Below are positions 24,043-33,276 of a stretch of DNA of 64,000 bases, piece by piece; position 1 is the first letter of the stretch; each line of letters opens with the position of its first letter. Source of the DNA: Xenophilus sp. L33 (GTDB lineage: Bacteria > Pseudomonadota > Gammaproteobacteria > Burkholderiales > Burkholderiaceae_C). A program made the translations under genes and the position numbers. Location: positions 36,921 through 100,920 of the forward strand of contig NZ_LMUW01000026.1 of assembly GCF_009765735.1 (NCBI RefSeq). Reading direction: 5' to 3'. Under the pieces are notes generated by a model. That model was not told the origin of the DNA and did not search any database. It saw only the letters and a list, made by a program, of their open reading frames with translations.

Positions 24043-24657
24043 TCAGTCCGACACCTGCGTGTCAGGTTTGGGCCTGCGCCCATTGAAATCCACTATCGGG
24101 GCCAGCCGCGCGTCGCGCAGCTCGTCCAATGCAAAACCGAGCGCCTGCAACGGTGCGGGCACGCGCTTCTTGCTGATCTTCTGTCCGGGCTTTGCGGCCG
24201 GTTCCTCGCTCCAGACGATCTGCCATCCGGGCGTGCCGTCTGCGGCTGCGACGCGCTCCAGCGTGCCGCGAAACTTCTTGCGGTTGGCCGCCACCTGGCC
24301 GCCGGCCGCCGCGCCCATCGGCGCCTTCAGCGTGATGTCGACCACCTGGCCGGCGAAACGCTCGAAATCCTGTTCGTGACGCAACGGCCGATCGATGCCT
24401 GGCGATGACACCTCGAGCCGCTTGTAGTCGGCGCCGTCGACCTCCAGGGCGAACTGCAGCTGCCGCGTGACCTTCTCGCAATCCTCGACCGTGACGGAAG
24501 CCTCTGCAACGGCGTCGGAAGTACCACCTTCGGAACTGGGGGCGGTCCAGGGCAAATCAATCGTGACGCGCAGCAATCCCCCGGCCGACCGTTCGATCTC
24601 GACCAGGTCGTAGCCGAGGCCGGCCACGGTTTGTTCCACTGTCTGCTGCAATGCCAC
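24043..24657 (-). CDS. rimP: Ribosome maturation factor RimP
   Basis: The 204-aa protein helps 30S subunit maturation. Conserved segments include [52 protein letters not shown] and [24 protein letters not shown]. An unusual Ser/Gly/Ala insertion ([17 protein letters not shown]) lies between strands near residues 37-55. I choose the GTG at 24657, which gives the family N-terminus with AAGG upstream; the longer in-frame extension is basic and not family-like. It is the first gene of rimP-nusA-infB-rbfA-truB-typA. A perfect -10 and a terminator hairpin lie in its leader. Confidence 0.93.
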   Translation of the reverse strand: MALQQTVEQTVAGLGYDLVEIERSAGGLLRVTIDLPWTAPSSEGGTSDAVAEASVTVEDCEKVTRQLQFALEVDGADYKRLEVSSPGIDRPLRHEQDFERFAGQVVDITLKAPMGAAAGGQVAANRKKFRGTLERVAAADGTPGWQIVWSEEPAAKPGQKISKKRVPAPLQALGFALDELRDARLAPIVDFNGRRPKPDTQVSD

Positions 24658-24712
24658 GTGTCTTTGTTCGCCTTTTGGTTTGCTCCCGGTTCGCCGCACC
24701 GGTGAAATGCAT

Positions 24713-24754
24713 CGACCAAAAAAAACGGGCGGTTGGTACCCGCCCGTTTGGTCG
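24713..24754 (-). terminator. Terminator hairpin in the rimP leader (possible attenuator)
   Basis: Read on the minus strand, AAACGGGCGG (24749-24740) pairs with CCGCCCGTTT (24732-24723) around a 7-base loop and is followed by a run of eight T in all. Outer bases CGACCAAA and TTTGGTCG (24754-24747 and 24720-24713) are also complementary, so an extended structure can form. It can end the upstream MFS transcript, but it also lies downstream of a perfect TATAAT, inside the rimP leader. Confidence 0.85.
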
Positions 24755-24764
24755 TGAGCCTCGA

Positions 24765-24770
24765 ATTATA
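24765..24770 (-). promoter_or_regulatory. Perfect -10 box (TATAAT) upstream of the rimP leader terminator
   Basis: TATAAT lies on the minus strand at 24770-24765, between the MFS stop codon and the hairpin. A start near 24758 would place the hairpin about 10 bases into the transcript and leave a leader of about 100 bases before rimP. No good -35 hexamer is visible at 16-18 bases. Confidence 0.45.
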
Positions 24771-24798
24771 TGCCAAATGCTTAACGAAGCTGGGGTTT

Positions 24799-26013
24799 CT
24801 ACGCCCGCAAACCCGCTTGCGGCGCCCTCGCACGCCCGCCGACCCATGCAAAAAGCAGGGCCCCGAGCGCCAGCGCCGCCGCGGCGACGAGCAGCGGCAG
24901 CGCAAAAGTACCGGTCTTTTGCGCCAGCGGTGCAGCAAAAAGCGGGCCCAGGATCTGGCCGACGCCGTAGGACGCGGTCGCGTACCCCATGAGCCCGGCC
25001 GAGGCGTTGCCGCGGAGCCGACGCGATTCGCGCATCGCGTACAGGGTGATGGCGGTGAAGGGCGCCCCCAGCAGCACGCTGGCCAGCATGAAGCCGGCCA
25101 CCGTCGGCCAGACCACCGACAGCAGCACGCCGATCGCCTGCAGCGTGTAGCCGGCGGCCATCAGCCAGCGGTTGTCCCAGTGCAGCGGCGCCCGCGCGCC
25201 GATCAGCGCGCCGACGATGATCGCCAGCCCGACCAGCGGCCAGAAGAGATCCGGCCAGGGCGAACCCGGCAGCGCCTGCCGGGCGATCACCGGCAGGAAG
25301 GTGGCGCTGATGATGTAGCCGAAGCCGGCGATGCCGTAGAGGGCGATCAGCCAGCGGGCGTCGTTGCGGGCAGCCGGTGCGATCGCGGCCGTGGCCGGAG
25401 CGGCTTGGGCCGCCGGCGTGGCAGCGGCAGGCAGGGCCGCCCCCGCCCCGTCCCCGAACACCCGCCAGATCCCCGCCAGCGCCAACAGCGACAGCAGCCC
25501 GAAGGCGATCCAGCCCGCGCTCGATCCCCAGCGGTCGACCGCGCCGCCGAGCAGCCCGGTGACCACGATTCCGACGCCCGGCCCGGTGTAGATCACGCCT
25601 GCCAGCGCCGGCGAGCCGGTCTCCGCCAGCCGCCTGAGGCCCCAGCCGGAGGCGAAGACGAAGGTCCAGGCGCTGACGATGCCGGCGGCGCCGCGCAGCG
25701 CGCCCCAGAGCGTGAGGTGCTGCACCAGACCCATGCCGATCAGGAGCGCGGCGGTGGCGACCAGGCCGCTGCGCACCATGCCGGCCGGCCGGGCGCGGAT
25801 CCAGGCGCAGCTGAGCGCGCCGACGAAGTAGCCCAGGTAGTTGAGCGAAGCCAGCACGCCGCCGGCGGCGAGGTCCAGCTTGCCTTCGTGCAGCATGATC
25901 GGCAGCAGCGGCGTGAAGGCGAAGCGGCCGAAGCCCATCGCCACCGCCAGGGCCAGCATGCAGGCCATCGCCGCGCGCCAGGCGCCGCGCCTGTCGTAGC
26001 CGGTCGTCGTCAT
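24799..26013 (-). CDS. MFS transporter, YbfB/YjiJ type
   Basis: The 404-aa membrane protein has about twelve hydrophobic segments. The N-terminal signature FGRFAFTPLLPIMLHEGKLDLAAGGVLASLNYLGYFVGAL is that of the YbfB/YjiJ major-facilitator family (PF06779 type). A longer cytoplasmic loop rich in Ala lies between the sixth and seventh helices (about residues 190-215). The substrate of this family is not established. It starts 10 bp after the stop of the ABC ATPase gene on the same strand, so it may be the last gene of the yej-type operon, and it is closed by the hairpin at 24713-24754. Confidence 0.82.
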   Translation of the reverse strand: MTTTGYDRRGAWRAAMACMLALAVAMGFGRFAFTPLLPIMLHEGKLDLAAGGVLASLNYLGYFVGALSCAWIRARPAGMVRSGLVATAALLIGMGLVQHLTLWGALRGAAGIVSAWTFVFASGWGLRRLAETGSPALAGVIYTGPGVGIVVTGLLGGAVDRWGSSAGWIAFGLLSLLALAGIWRVFGDGAGAALPAAATPAAQAAPATAAIAPAARNDARWLIALYGIAGFGYIISATFLPVIARQALPGSPWPDLFWPLVGLAIIVGALIGARAPLHWDNRWLMAAGYTLQAIGVLLSVVWPTVAGFMLASVLLGAPFTAITLYAMRESRRLRGNASAGLMGYATASYGVGQILGPLFAAPLAQKTGTFALPLLVAAAALALGALLFAWVGGRARAPQAGLRA

Positions 26014-26023
26014 GTCCGGGCCT

Positions 26024-27625
26024 TCACAGCAGCGCGGCGGCGACCAGCTGCCGGGTGTAGGGATGCGTCGGCGCGTCCAGCACCCGGTCGACCGGGCCCG
26101 ATTCCAGGATGGCGCCGTCCTTCATGACGATCACCTCGTGGGCCATCGCCCGGATCACCTCCACGTCGTGGGTGATCAGCAGGTAGCTGAGGCCCAGTTC
26201 GCGCTGCAGCCGCTGCAGGAGGCCCAGCACCTGCTTCTGGATGGTGACGTCGAGCGCGCTGGTCGGCTCGTCCAGCACCAGCAGCTTCGGCTCGACGATC
26301 AGCGCCCGGGCGATCGCCAGCCGCTGGCGCTGGCCGCCGGAGAATTCGTGCGGATAGCGCGCCAGCAGGGCCGGGAACTGCGCCTCGCCGAGGCCGACCG
26401 CGTCCAGCGCCTCCAGCGCGCGGGCGCGGCGGGCGGCGGTCGTCAGGCGCGGGCCGTGCACCGTTAGGCCCTCGCCGACGATCTCCTCGACCGTCATGCG
26501 CGGCGACAGCGACGAGAACGGATCCTGGAACACCACCTGCATCAGCCGCCGCAGCGACCGGTCGCTGGCGCCGCCTTCGGCCCAGCGGCGACCCGCGACC
26601 TGCAGGCTGCCCTGGTGCTTCAGGAGGCCCAGCGCCGCCAGCGCCAGGGTCGACTTGCCGGAGCCGGATTCGCCGACCACCCCGAGCGTCTGCCCCGGCG
26701 CGATCGAGAAGTCGGCGCCCTGCACCGCCACGAATTCGCCCTTGCGGAACCAGCCGGCGAAGCCCGGCCGCGGCACCGGATAGATCACCCGCAGCGCCTT
26801 CGCCTCCAGCACCGGCTCGCCGCCGATCGCGACCGGCGCGACGTCGCGGGTCGGACGGCTGTCGATCAGCCGGCGGGTGTAGGGATGCTGCGGCGCGCCG
26901 AACACCGTGTCGACGGCGCCATGCTCCACGATGAAGCCGTTCTCCATCACCGCCACGCGGTCGGCGAAGCGATGCACCAGGTTGAGGTCGTGCGTGATCA
27001 GCAGCACCGCCATGCCGTACTTGTGCTGCAGGCCGGCCAGCAGCTCGAGGATCTGGGCGCGCACCGTGACGTCGAGCGCGGTGGTCGGTTCGTCGGCCAG
27101 CAGCAGCCGCGGCCGGCAGGCCAATGCCATCGCGATCATCGCGCGCTGCCGCTGGCCGCCCGACAGCTGGTGCGGATAGGCCCGCGCCCGCCGCGCCGGC
27201 TCCGGGATGCCGGTGTCGGCCAGGAGCTGCACCGCCGCCTCGTGGGCCTCGCGGGACGACATCGCCTGGTGCAGCTCCAGCACCTCGGCGATCTGATCGC
27301 CGATGGTGTAGAGCGCGTTCAGCGCGGTCATCGGTTCCTGGAAGATCATCGCGATCTCCTTGCCGCGGACCGCGCGCAGTTCGCGTTCGGGCAGGGCCAG
27401 GAGGTCGCGCGGCGCACCCTCGCCTTCGAACATCGCCCGCCCCGACAGCCGCGCGTTCTGCGCCAGCCGCAGCAGGCTCAGCGCGGTCACCGTCTTGCCG
27501 GAGCCCGATTCGCCGACCAGCGCCAGCTTCTCGCCCGGCGCGATCGCGAAGTCGATGCCGTGCACCACCTCCTTGTCGCCGAAGGCGATGCGCAAGCCCT
27601 CGACCTGCAACAGGCTGGCGCTCAT
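26024..27625 (-). CDS. yejF: Peptide ABC transporter, double ATP-binding protein (YejF type)
   Basis: The 533-aa protein contains two complete nucleotide-binding domains. The first has Walker A GESGSGKT near residue 38 and signature LSGGQRQR; the second has GESGSGKST near residue 325 and signature FSGGQRQR; both have Walker B with [11 protein letters not shown] and [11 protein letters not shown]. It powers import of oligopeptides. In Escherichia coli the YejABEF system also takes up the peptide-nucleotide antibiotic microcin C. The start ATG at 27625 overlaps the yejE stop (ATGA). The operon order yejA-yejB-yejE-yejF is complete here. Confidence 0.93.
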   Translation of the reverse strand: MSASLLQVEGLRIAFGDKEVVHGIDFAIAPGEKLALVGESGSGKTVTALSLLRLAQNARLSGRAMFEGEGAPRDLLALPERELRAVRGKEIAMIFQEPMTALNALYTIGDQIAEVLELHQAMSSREAHEAAVQLLADTGIPEPARRARAYPHQLSGGQRQRAMIAMALACRPRLLLADEPTTALDVTVRAQILELLAGLQHKYGMAVLLITHDLNLVHRFADRVAVMENGFIVEHGAVDTVFGAPQHPYTRRLIDSRPTRDVAPVAIGGEPVLEAKALRVIYPVPRPGFAGWFRKGEFVAVQGADFSIAPGQTLGVVGESGSGKSTLALAALGLLKHQGSLQVAGRRWAEGGASDRSLRRLMQVVFQDPFSSLSPRMTVEEIVGEGLTVHGPRLTTAARRARALEALDAVGLGEAQFPALLARYPHEFSGGQRQRLAIARALIVEPKLLVLDEPTSALDVTIQKQVLGLLQRLQRELGLSYLLITHDVEVIRAMAHEVIVMKDGAILESGPVDRVLDAPTHPYTRQLVAAALL

Positions 27626-28662
27626 CGGTCGGCCTTGCGCGGATCGAGCGCGTCGCGCAGCGCGTCGCCCATGAAGGTGAGCAGCATCAGGGTCAGCACC
27701 AGCACCGCGAAGGTGGAAAGGGAGATCCACCAGGCGTCGATGTTGGCCTTGCCCTGGCTCAACAGCTCGCCGAGCGACGGCGTGCCGGGCGGAACGCCGA
27801 GGCCGAGGAAGTCGAGCGAGGTCAGCGCCAGGATCGCGCCGCTCATGCGAAACGGCAGGAAGGTCACCACCGGCGTCATGCTGTTGGGCAGGATGTGCTT
27901 CCACATGATCTGCAGGTTGCCGACACCGAGCGCGCGGGCGGCGCGCACGTAGTCCATCTGCCGGTTGCGCAGGAATTCGGCGCGCACGTAGTCCGACAGG
28001 CCCATCCAGCCGAACAGGCTCAGCAGGATCACCAGCAGCGCCACGTTCTGCGCGAAGATCGCCGCGAAGATGATCAGCAGGTACAGCTCCGGCATCGAGC
28101 TCCAGATCTCGATGACGCGCTGGAAGCCCAGGTCGATCCAGCCGGCGAAGAAGCCCTGCACCGCGCCCGCCGCGACGCCCAGCACGGTGCCGATCGCGGT
28201 CAGCGCCAGACCGAAGAGCACGCTCACCCGAAAGCCGTAGATCAGCTGCGCCAGCAGGTCGCGGCCGCGGTCGTCGGTGCCGAGCCAGTTGTCGCGCGTC
28301 GGCGGCGCCGGGCTCGGCGATTTGGCGAAGTAGTTGATCGTGCTCGGGCCGTAAGTGTTGGGCGCGTAGACCGCCCAGTTGCCGTGGGTCGTGATGCGCT
28401 CGCGGATGAACGGGTCGAGGTAGTCGGCGGGCGTCTCGAAGTCGCCGCCGAAGGTCTTCTCCGAATAGGCGTGGAACACCGGGAAGTAGACCTGGCCTTC
28501 GTAGCGCATCACCAGCGGCCGGTCGGTCGACAGCACTTCGGCGAACAGGCTCGCCACCACCATCACGACGAACAGCACCAGGCTCCAGTAGCCCAGCCGG
28601 TTGCGCTTGAAACGCTGCCAGGCGCGACGGCCCGGGCTGAGGGACACCGGCGCGTCAGTCAA
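27622..28662 (-). CDS. yejE: Peptide ABC transporter permease (YejE type)
   Basis: The 346-aa permease has the long periplasmic insertion after the first helix that marks YejE (PVFHAYSEKTFGGDFETPADYLDPFI) and the permease signature DYVRAARALGVGNLQIMWKHILPN near residue 255. About six membrane helices are visible. The start is TTG at 28662 (TTG ACT GAC), overlapping the yejB stop region by 8 bases and with GAGGGTGAAG just upstream; an ATG start is not available nearby. It forms the channel with YejB. Its stop overlaps the yejF start. Confidence 0.93.
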   Translation of the reverse strand: MTDAPVSLSPGRRAWQRFKRNRLGYWSLVLFVVMVVASLFAEVLSTDRPLVMRYEGQVYFPVFHAYSEKTFGGDFETPADYLDPFIRERITTHGNWAVYAPNTYGPSTINYFAKSPSPAPPTRDNWLGTDDRGRDLLAQLIYGFRVSVLFGLALTAIGTVLGVAAGAVQGFFAGWIDLGFQRVIEIWSSMPELYLLIIFAAIFAQNVALLVILLSLFGWMGLSDYVRAEFLRNRQMDYVRAARALGVGNLQIMWKHILPNSMTPVVTFLPFRMSGAILALTSLDFLGLGVPPGTPSLGELLSQGKANIDAWWISLSTFAVLVLTLMLLTFMGDALRDALDPRKADR

Positions 28663-29683
28663 ACTTCACCCTCGGATCGACCCAGACGTAGCAGAGATCG
28701 GACACCAGCTTGGTGAACAGGCCGATCAAGGTGAACACGTAGAGCGTGCCCAGCACCACCGGGTAGTCGCGCCGGATCACGCTCTCGTAGCCCAGCAGGC
28801 CCAGGCCGTCGAGCGAGAACAGCGTCTCGATCAGCAGCGAGCCGGCGAAGAAGGCACCGACGAAGGCCGCCGGCAGGCCTGTGATGATCGGGATCAGCGC
28901 ATTGCGAAAGACGTGCTTCCACAGCACCTGCCGCTCGCCCAGGCCCTTGGCGCGCGCGGTCAGCACGTATTGCTTGCGGATCTCTTCGAGGAAGGCGTTC
29001 TTGGTGAGCATCGCGGTCACCGCGAAGCTGCCGATCACCATGGCGGTCACCGGCAGCGTGATGTGCCAGAGGTAGTCGACGATGCGCGCGCCCCAGTTCA
29101 TCTCGTCCCAGTTGGCCGAGGTCAGCCCGCGCAGCGGGAACCACTGCAGCTGCCCGCCGAAGACCACCAGCAGCGCCACGCCCAGCACGAAGCCCGGTAT
29201 CGCGTAGCCGACCAGGATCAGCAAGGTGGTCGCCAGGTCGAAGCGCGTGCCGGCGCGCACCGCCTTGGCCACGCCCAGCGGCACCGCCACGCCGTAGCTG
29301 ATGAAGAAGGTCCACATGCCCAGGCTGATCGACACCGGCAGCTTCTCGAGGATCAGGCTCCAGACGCTCTTGTTCTGGAAGAAGCTCTTGCCCAGGTCGA
29401 AGCGCACGTACTGCCGCAGCATGATCCAGAGGCGCTCGGGCGCCGACTTGTCGAAGCCGTAGAGCGCCTTGATCTCGGCCAGCCGCTTCGGATCGACGCC
29501 CTGGCTGCCGCGGTAGTTGGAGCCGCCCGACTCGACGCCGCCGCGGGTGCCGGCACGCGCCTCGGCCATGTACTGCTCGACCGGTCCGCCCGGCACGAAC
29601 TGGGTCACCACGAAGGTCACTACCAGCACCCCGAGCAGGGTCGGGATGAACAGCAGCAGGCGCTTGAGGATGTAGGCGAACAT
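28655..29683 (-). CDS. yejB: Peptide ABC transporter permease (YejB type)
   Basis: The 342-aa permease opens with the conserved FAYILKRLLLFIPTLLGVLVVTFVVTQFVPGGPVEQ and has the EExxA-type permease loop YVLTARAKGLGERQVLWKHVFRNALIPI near residue 240. About six membrane helices are visible; the region around residues 45-70 is periplasmic and Gly-rich. It lies 6 bp downstream of yejA and overlaps yejE by 8 bp, so all four genes are expected on one transcript with coupled translation. Confidence 0.94.
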   Translation of the reverse strand: MFAYILKRLLLFIPTLLGVLVVTFVVTQFVPGGPVEQYMAEARAGTRGGVESGGSNYRGSQGVDPKRLAEIKALYGFDKSAPERLWIMLRQYVRFDLGKSFFQNKSVWSLILEKLPVSISLGMWTFFISYGVAVPLGVAKAVRAGTRFDLATTLLILVGYAIPGFVLGVALLVVFGGQLQWFPLRGLTSANWDEMNWGARIVDYLWHITLPVTAMVIGSFAVTAMLTKNAFLEEIRKQYVLTARAKGLGERQVLWKHVFRNALIPIITGLPAAFVGAFFAGSLLIETLFSLDGLGLLGYESVIRRDYPVVLGTLYVFTLIGLFTKLVSDLCYVWVDPRVKFD

Positions 29684-29689
29684 GCGGTC

Positions 29690-31489
29690 CTATTTTGCCC
29701 ACCAGGTGTTGATCACCCAGTCTTCGCCCGAGGCGTAGGGCGGCATCGGCGCCTTGTAGGCCAGCCGCCAGGCGTTGTAGGCGATGCGGTGCGCGGTCAG
29801 CGTCCACTGCGGGATCAGGTAGTGGCTGTGCATGATCACGCGGTCGAGCGCGTGGCAGGCCGGCAGCAGCTCGGCCTTGGTGTCGGCCGCCGCGATGCGG
29901 CTCACCAGCGCATCGACCGCGGGGCTGCGCACGCCGAAGTAGTTGCCCGAGCTTTCGGTGTCGGCCGCCTTGCTGCCGAAGATGTCGGCCAGCTGCTGGC
30001 CCGGGTTGTTGGTGCCGGGGAAGTTGATCGTCGTGATGTCGAACTCGAACTTGTCCAGCCGCTGCTGGTAGAGCGCGAAATCGACCGAGGCGAACTTCAG
30101 CCCGATGCCGAGCTTCTCGAGGTTGCGGGCCCAGGGCGCGACGGTGCGCACGCCGCCTTCCTTGCTGTCGAGGTATTCGAGGACCATCGGCTCGCCCTTG
30201 GCGTTGCGCAGCGCCCCGTCGCGGTAGGTCCAGCCGGCCTGCTCCAGCAGGTCGCGGGCGTGGCGCAGGTTGCTGCGCAGCGACTGGCCCTCGCCTTCGG
30301 TCACCGGCGGCTGGTACATCGGGCCGAAGACCGCATCGGGCACCTTGCCGCGCCAGGGTTCCAGCAGCTTCGCTTCCTCCGGCGACGGCGAGCCGGTGGC
30401 CTCGCAGTCGGTGTTGCCGAAGAGGTCGTGCACCCGCGGATAGCCGCCGTAGAACATCTGCCGGTTCATCCACTCGTAGTCGAGCGCCAGGCCGAGCGCC
30501 TCGCGCACCCGCGGGTCGGAAAGCAGCGGCCGCCGGCTGTTGAGCACGAAGCTCTGGAAGCCCGAGGGCAGCCGGTGCTGGAACTCCTTCTTGACCAGCT
30601 CGCCGCTGTCGAACTTCTTGCCGGTGACGCGGCGGGCCCAGTCGCCGGCCGAGTAGAAGCTCATCATGTCGAACTCGCCGGCCTTGAGGGCTTCGAGGCG
30701 GGCCGTGTTGTCCTGGTAGATCTTGACCGTGACCCGGTCGAAGTTGTTGCTGCCGCGCCGGACGTTCAGCTCGCGCGCCCAGTAGTCCGGATCGCGCACG
30801 TAGGTGATGTCCTTGCCGAAGCGCACCGGGCCGATCTTGTAGGGACCGCTGCCGATCGGGATGTCGGTCACGATCTGGTCGAAGGGCTTCGTCCTGCCGT
30901 TCTCCATGCCCCAGTGGCGGCTGAAGATCGGCAGGCCGCCGACGATCAGCGGTACCTCGCGGTTGGGCTTCCTGAAGTTGAAGCGCACGGTGCGCGCGTC
31001 GATCACCTCCACGCCCTCGACGTCCTCCAGCGAGGTCTTGAAGGCGGGCGAGACGAAGGGACCGACCAGCGTGTCGTAGCTGTACTTGACGTCGGCCGCC
31101 TCGACCGGCGAGCCGTCGTGGAAGCGTGCCTCGGGCCGCAGGCGGAAGGTGGCGCTCATGCGGTCCGGCGGCACCGTCACGTCCTCGGCCAGCAGGCCGT
31201 AGCCGGAGGCGGTCTCGTCCATCGAGCCGGCCAGCAAGGTGTCGAACATGAGGCTGGCCAGATAGGCCGGCGGCGCGCCCTTGATGGTGAACGGGTTGTA
31301 CTTGTCGAAGGTGGAGTAGCGCTGGTTGCTCACCAGGCGCAGCTCGCCGCCCTTGGGCGCATCGACGTTGACGTAGTCGAAAGCCTTGAAGCCGGCCGGG
31401 TACTTCAGGTCGTCCCACATCGCGTAGCCATGGGCGGCCCAGGCGGGAATCGCACAGAAAAGCCAGCAGCAGAACCAGAGAACCCGCAT
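29690..31489 (-). CDS. yejA: Peptide ABC transporter substrate-binding protein (YejA type)
   Basis: The 599-aa precursor is a periplasmic solute-binding protein of family 5. The signal peptide is [18 protein letters not shown] followed by [23 protein letters not shown], typical of YejA. The family signature [25 protein letters not shown]-like region and the conserved [26 protein letters not shown] stretch are present. I place the start at the ATG at 31489; the open frame continues upstream into the fabI promoter and start region but lacks a signal-peptide pattern. It is divergent from fabI, the two starts being only 37 bp apart, so their promoters must overlap coding DNA. Confidence 0.93.
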   Translation of the reverse strand: MRVLWFCCWLFCAIPAWAAHGYAMWDDLKYPAGFKAFDYVNVDAPKGGELRLVSNQRYSTFDKYNPFTIKGAPPAYLASLMFDTLLAGSMDETASGYGLLAEDVTVPPDRMSATFRLRPEARFHDGSPVEAADVKYSYDTLVGPFVSPAFKTSLEDVEGVEVIDARTVRFNFRKPNREVPLIVGGLPIFSRHWGMENGRTKPFDQIVTDIPIGSGPYKIGPVRFGKDITYVRDPDYWARELNVRRGSNNFDRVTVKIYQDNTARLEALKAGEFDMMSFYSAGDWARRVTGKKFDSGELVKKEFQHRLPSGFQSFVLNSRRPLLSDPRVREALGLALDYEWMNRQMFYGGYPRVHDLFGNTDCEATGSPSPEEAKLLEPWRGKVPDAVFGPMYQPPVTEGEGQSLRSNLRHARDLLEQAGWTYRDGALRNAKGEPMVLEYLDSKEGGVRTVAPWARNLEKLGIGLKFASVDFALYQQRLDKFEFDITTINFPGTNNPGQQLADIFGSKAADTESSGNYFGVRSPAVDALVSRIAAADTKAELLPACHALDRVIMHSHYLIPQWTLTAHRIAYNAWRLAYKAPMPPYASGEDWVINTWWAK

Positions 31490-31526
31490 GCGAGAATTCT
31501 GCCCAAGATTTACACGAGGTCGTTCC

Positions 31527-32312
31527 ATGGGCTTTCTTTCCGGCAAAAAACTTCTGATCACCGGCGTGCTGAGCAACCGCTCGATCGCCTACGGCATCGC
31601 GCGCGCCTGCCACGAGCAGGGTGCGGAACTCGCCTTCAGCTATGTCGGCGAACGCTTCAAGGACCGCATCACCGAATTCGCGGCGGAGTTCGATTCGAAG
31701 CTGATCTTCGACTGCGACGTCGGCGACGACGCCCAGATCGAGCAGCTCTTCGTCGACCTGGCCAAGGCCTGGCCCAAGTTCGACGGCTTCGTGCACAGCA
31801 TCGGCTTCGCGCCGCGCGAGGCGATCGCCGGCGACTTCCTCGAAGGCCTGTCGCGCGAAGGCTTCAAGATCGCCCACGACATCAGCGCCTACAGCTTCCC
31901 GGCGATGGCCAAGGCGGCCCTGCCCTACCTCAACGACAAGTCGGCGCTGCTCACCCTCACCTATCTCGGCTCGGTGCGCGCGCTGCCCAACTACAACACC
32001 ATGGGCCTGGCCAAGGCCTCGCTCGAGGCCTCGGTGCGCTACCTGGCCGAGTCGCTGGGCCCCAAGGGCATGCGGGTCAACGGCATCAGCGCCGGCCCGA
32101 TCAAGACGCTGGCGGCCAGCGGCATCAAGGACTTCGGCAAGCTCCTGTCCTCGGTCACCAAGATGGCGCCGATCCGCCGCAACGTGACCATCTCCGAAGT
32201 CGGCAACGTCGCCGCCTTCCTCCTGAGCGACCTGGCCAGCGGCGTCACCGCCGAGATCACCTACGTCGACGGCGGCTTCAGCCAGGTGGTCGGCGGCCTC
32301 ACGGAGCTCTGA
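31527..32312 (+). CDS. fabI: Enoyl-[acyl-carrier-protein] reductase (NADH)
   Basis: The 261-aa short-chain dehydrogenase-type enzyme performs the last reduction of fatty acid elongation. It starts with [22 protein letters not shown], the FabI NAD-binding signature, and has the catalytic Tyr146, Tyr156 and Lys163 in [25 protein letters not shown], at the same numbers as in Escherichia coli. The ATG at 31527 has GAGG about 8 bases upstream. It is the target class of triclosan. It stands alone on the plus strand, divergent from yejA, with the DNA-ligase gene 61 bp downstream. Confidence 0.97.
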   Translation: MGFLSGKKLLITGVLSNRSIAYGIARACHEQGAELAFSYVGERFKDRITEFAAEFDSKLIFDCDVGDDAQIEQLFVDLAKAWPKFDGFVHSIGFAPREAIAGDFLEGLSREGFKIAHDISAYSFPAMAKAALPYLNDKSALLTLTYLGSVRALPNYNTMGLAKASLEASVRYLAESLGPKGMRVNGISAGPIKTLAASGIKDFGKLLSSVTKMAPIRRNVTISEVGNVAAFLLSDLASGVTAEITYVDGGFSQVVGGLTEL

Positions 32313-32373
32313 CCTTTCCCGGGCCGCCTGCGGACAGCGCGCCGCGGCCGCTGCGTCTGGCAAGCTCCCTGCG

Positions 32374-33276
32374 ATGAGCAAGACGATGATGATGGATCGA
32401 CGACGCGCCCTCGCGATGGGCTTCTTCGCGCTGATCGCGCCGGCCGTTTCGACGCGCGCCGCGGCCGCGACGACCGCACCGGCTGCCACCGGCACGGCGC
32501 CGCCCTTGATGCTCGCCGAGGTCTACCGGCGCGGCATGTCGCTCGACGACTACTGGGTCAGCGAAAAATACGACGGCGTGCGCGCCTTCTGGGACGGCAA
32601 GCAGCTCTGGAGCCGCACCGGCGTACGCATTCCGGCGCCTGCCTGGTTCGTCGCGCCGCTGCCGCAGGTGCCGATGGACGGCGAACTCTGGGCCGGCCGC
32701 GAGCGCTTCGCCCAGAGCGTGTCGACCGTGCGCAGCCAGAAGCCGGTCGACCGGGCCTGGCGCGAAATGAAGTTCATGGTCTTCGACCTGCCGACCACGC
32801 CGGGCGACTTCACCACGCGTCTGGCCGTCCTGCGCAAGCTGCTGCCGGTCACCGACGCGCCCTGGCTGGTGCCGGTGCCGCAGCAGCGCGCCACCACCGC
32901 CGACGACCTGCAGGCGCTGCTCGTCAAGACGGTCCGCATGGGCGGCGAGGGCCTGATGCTGCACCGCGGCGCCTCGCCCTACCGGGCCGAGCGCAGCAAC
33001 GACCTGCTCAAGGTCAAGCCCTACGACGACGCCGAGGCCAAGGTCACCGGCTATGTGGCCGGCACAGGAAAGCATGCCGGCCGCATGGGCGCGCTCCGTG
33101 TCGAGACGCCGGACGGCAAGCGCTTCAAGATCGGCACCGGCTTCTCCGATGCCGAGCGCGAACAGCCGCCGGCCATCGGCAGCTGGGTCACCTACCGCTA
33201 CAACGGCACCACGTCGAGCGGCTTGCCGCGCTTCGCGCGCTTCGTGCGGGTCAGGGACGAAGACGCCGCGTCCTGA
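32374..33276 (+). CDS. ATP-dependent DNA ligase, Lig E type, with signal peptide
   Basis: The 300-aa protein has an N-terminal signal sequence (MMMDRRRALAMGFFALIAPAVSTRAAA) with a twin Arg, then a minimal ATP-dependent ligase. Nucleotidyl-transferase motif I is SEKYDGVR with the AMP-accepting Lys65; motif III-IV residues are MDGELW (101-106) and EGLMLHR (192-198); motif V is LLKVK (211-215). The C-terminal OB domain ends near residue 295. No extra DNA-binding domain is present, as in Lig E proteins of other Proteobacteria, which are believed to act in the periplasm on incoming or extracellular DNA. It would seal nicks using ATP, whose source outside the cytoplasm is unclear. Its 3' end overlaps the convergent decarboxylase gene by 79 bp. 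Confidence 0.92.
   Translation: MSKTMMMDRRRALAMGFFALIAPAVSTRAAAATTAPAATGTAPPLMLAEVYRRGMSLDDYWVSEKYDGVRAFWDGKQLWSRTGVRIPAPAWFVAPLPQVPMDGELWAGRERFAQSVSTVRSQKPVDRAWREMKFMVFDLPTTPGDFTTRLAVLRKLLPVTDAPWLVPVPQQRATTADDLQALLVKTVRMGGEGLMLHRGASPYRAERSNDLLKVKPYDDAEAKVTGYVAGTGKHAGRMGALRVETPDGKRFKIGTGFSDAEREQPPAIGSWVTYRYNGTTSSGLPRFARFVRVRDEDAAS

Noticed and set aside
28601-32377. 1258-residue plus-strand frame across the yej genes and into the fabI region
   Set aside because: It is low-complexity (Arg, Ala, His-rich) and antisense to the yejB and yejA coding frames; it joins fabI only in a wrong frame.
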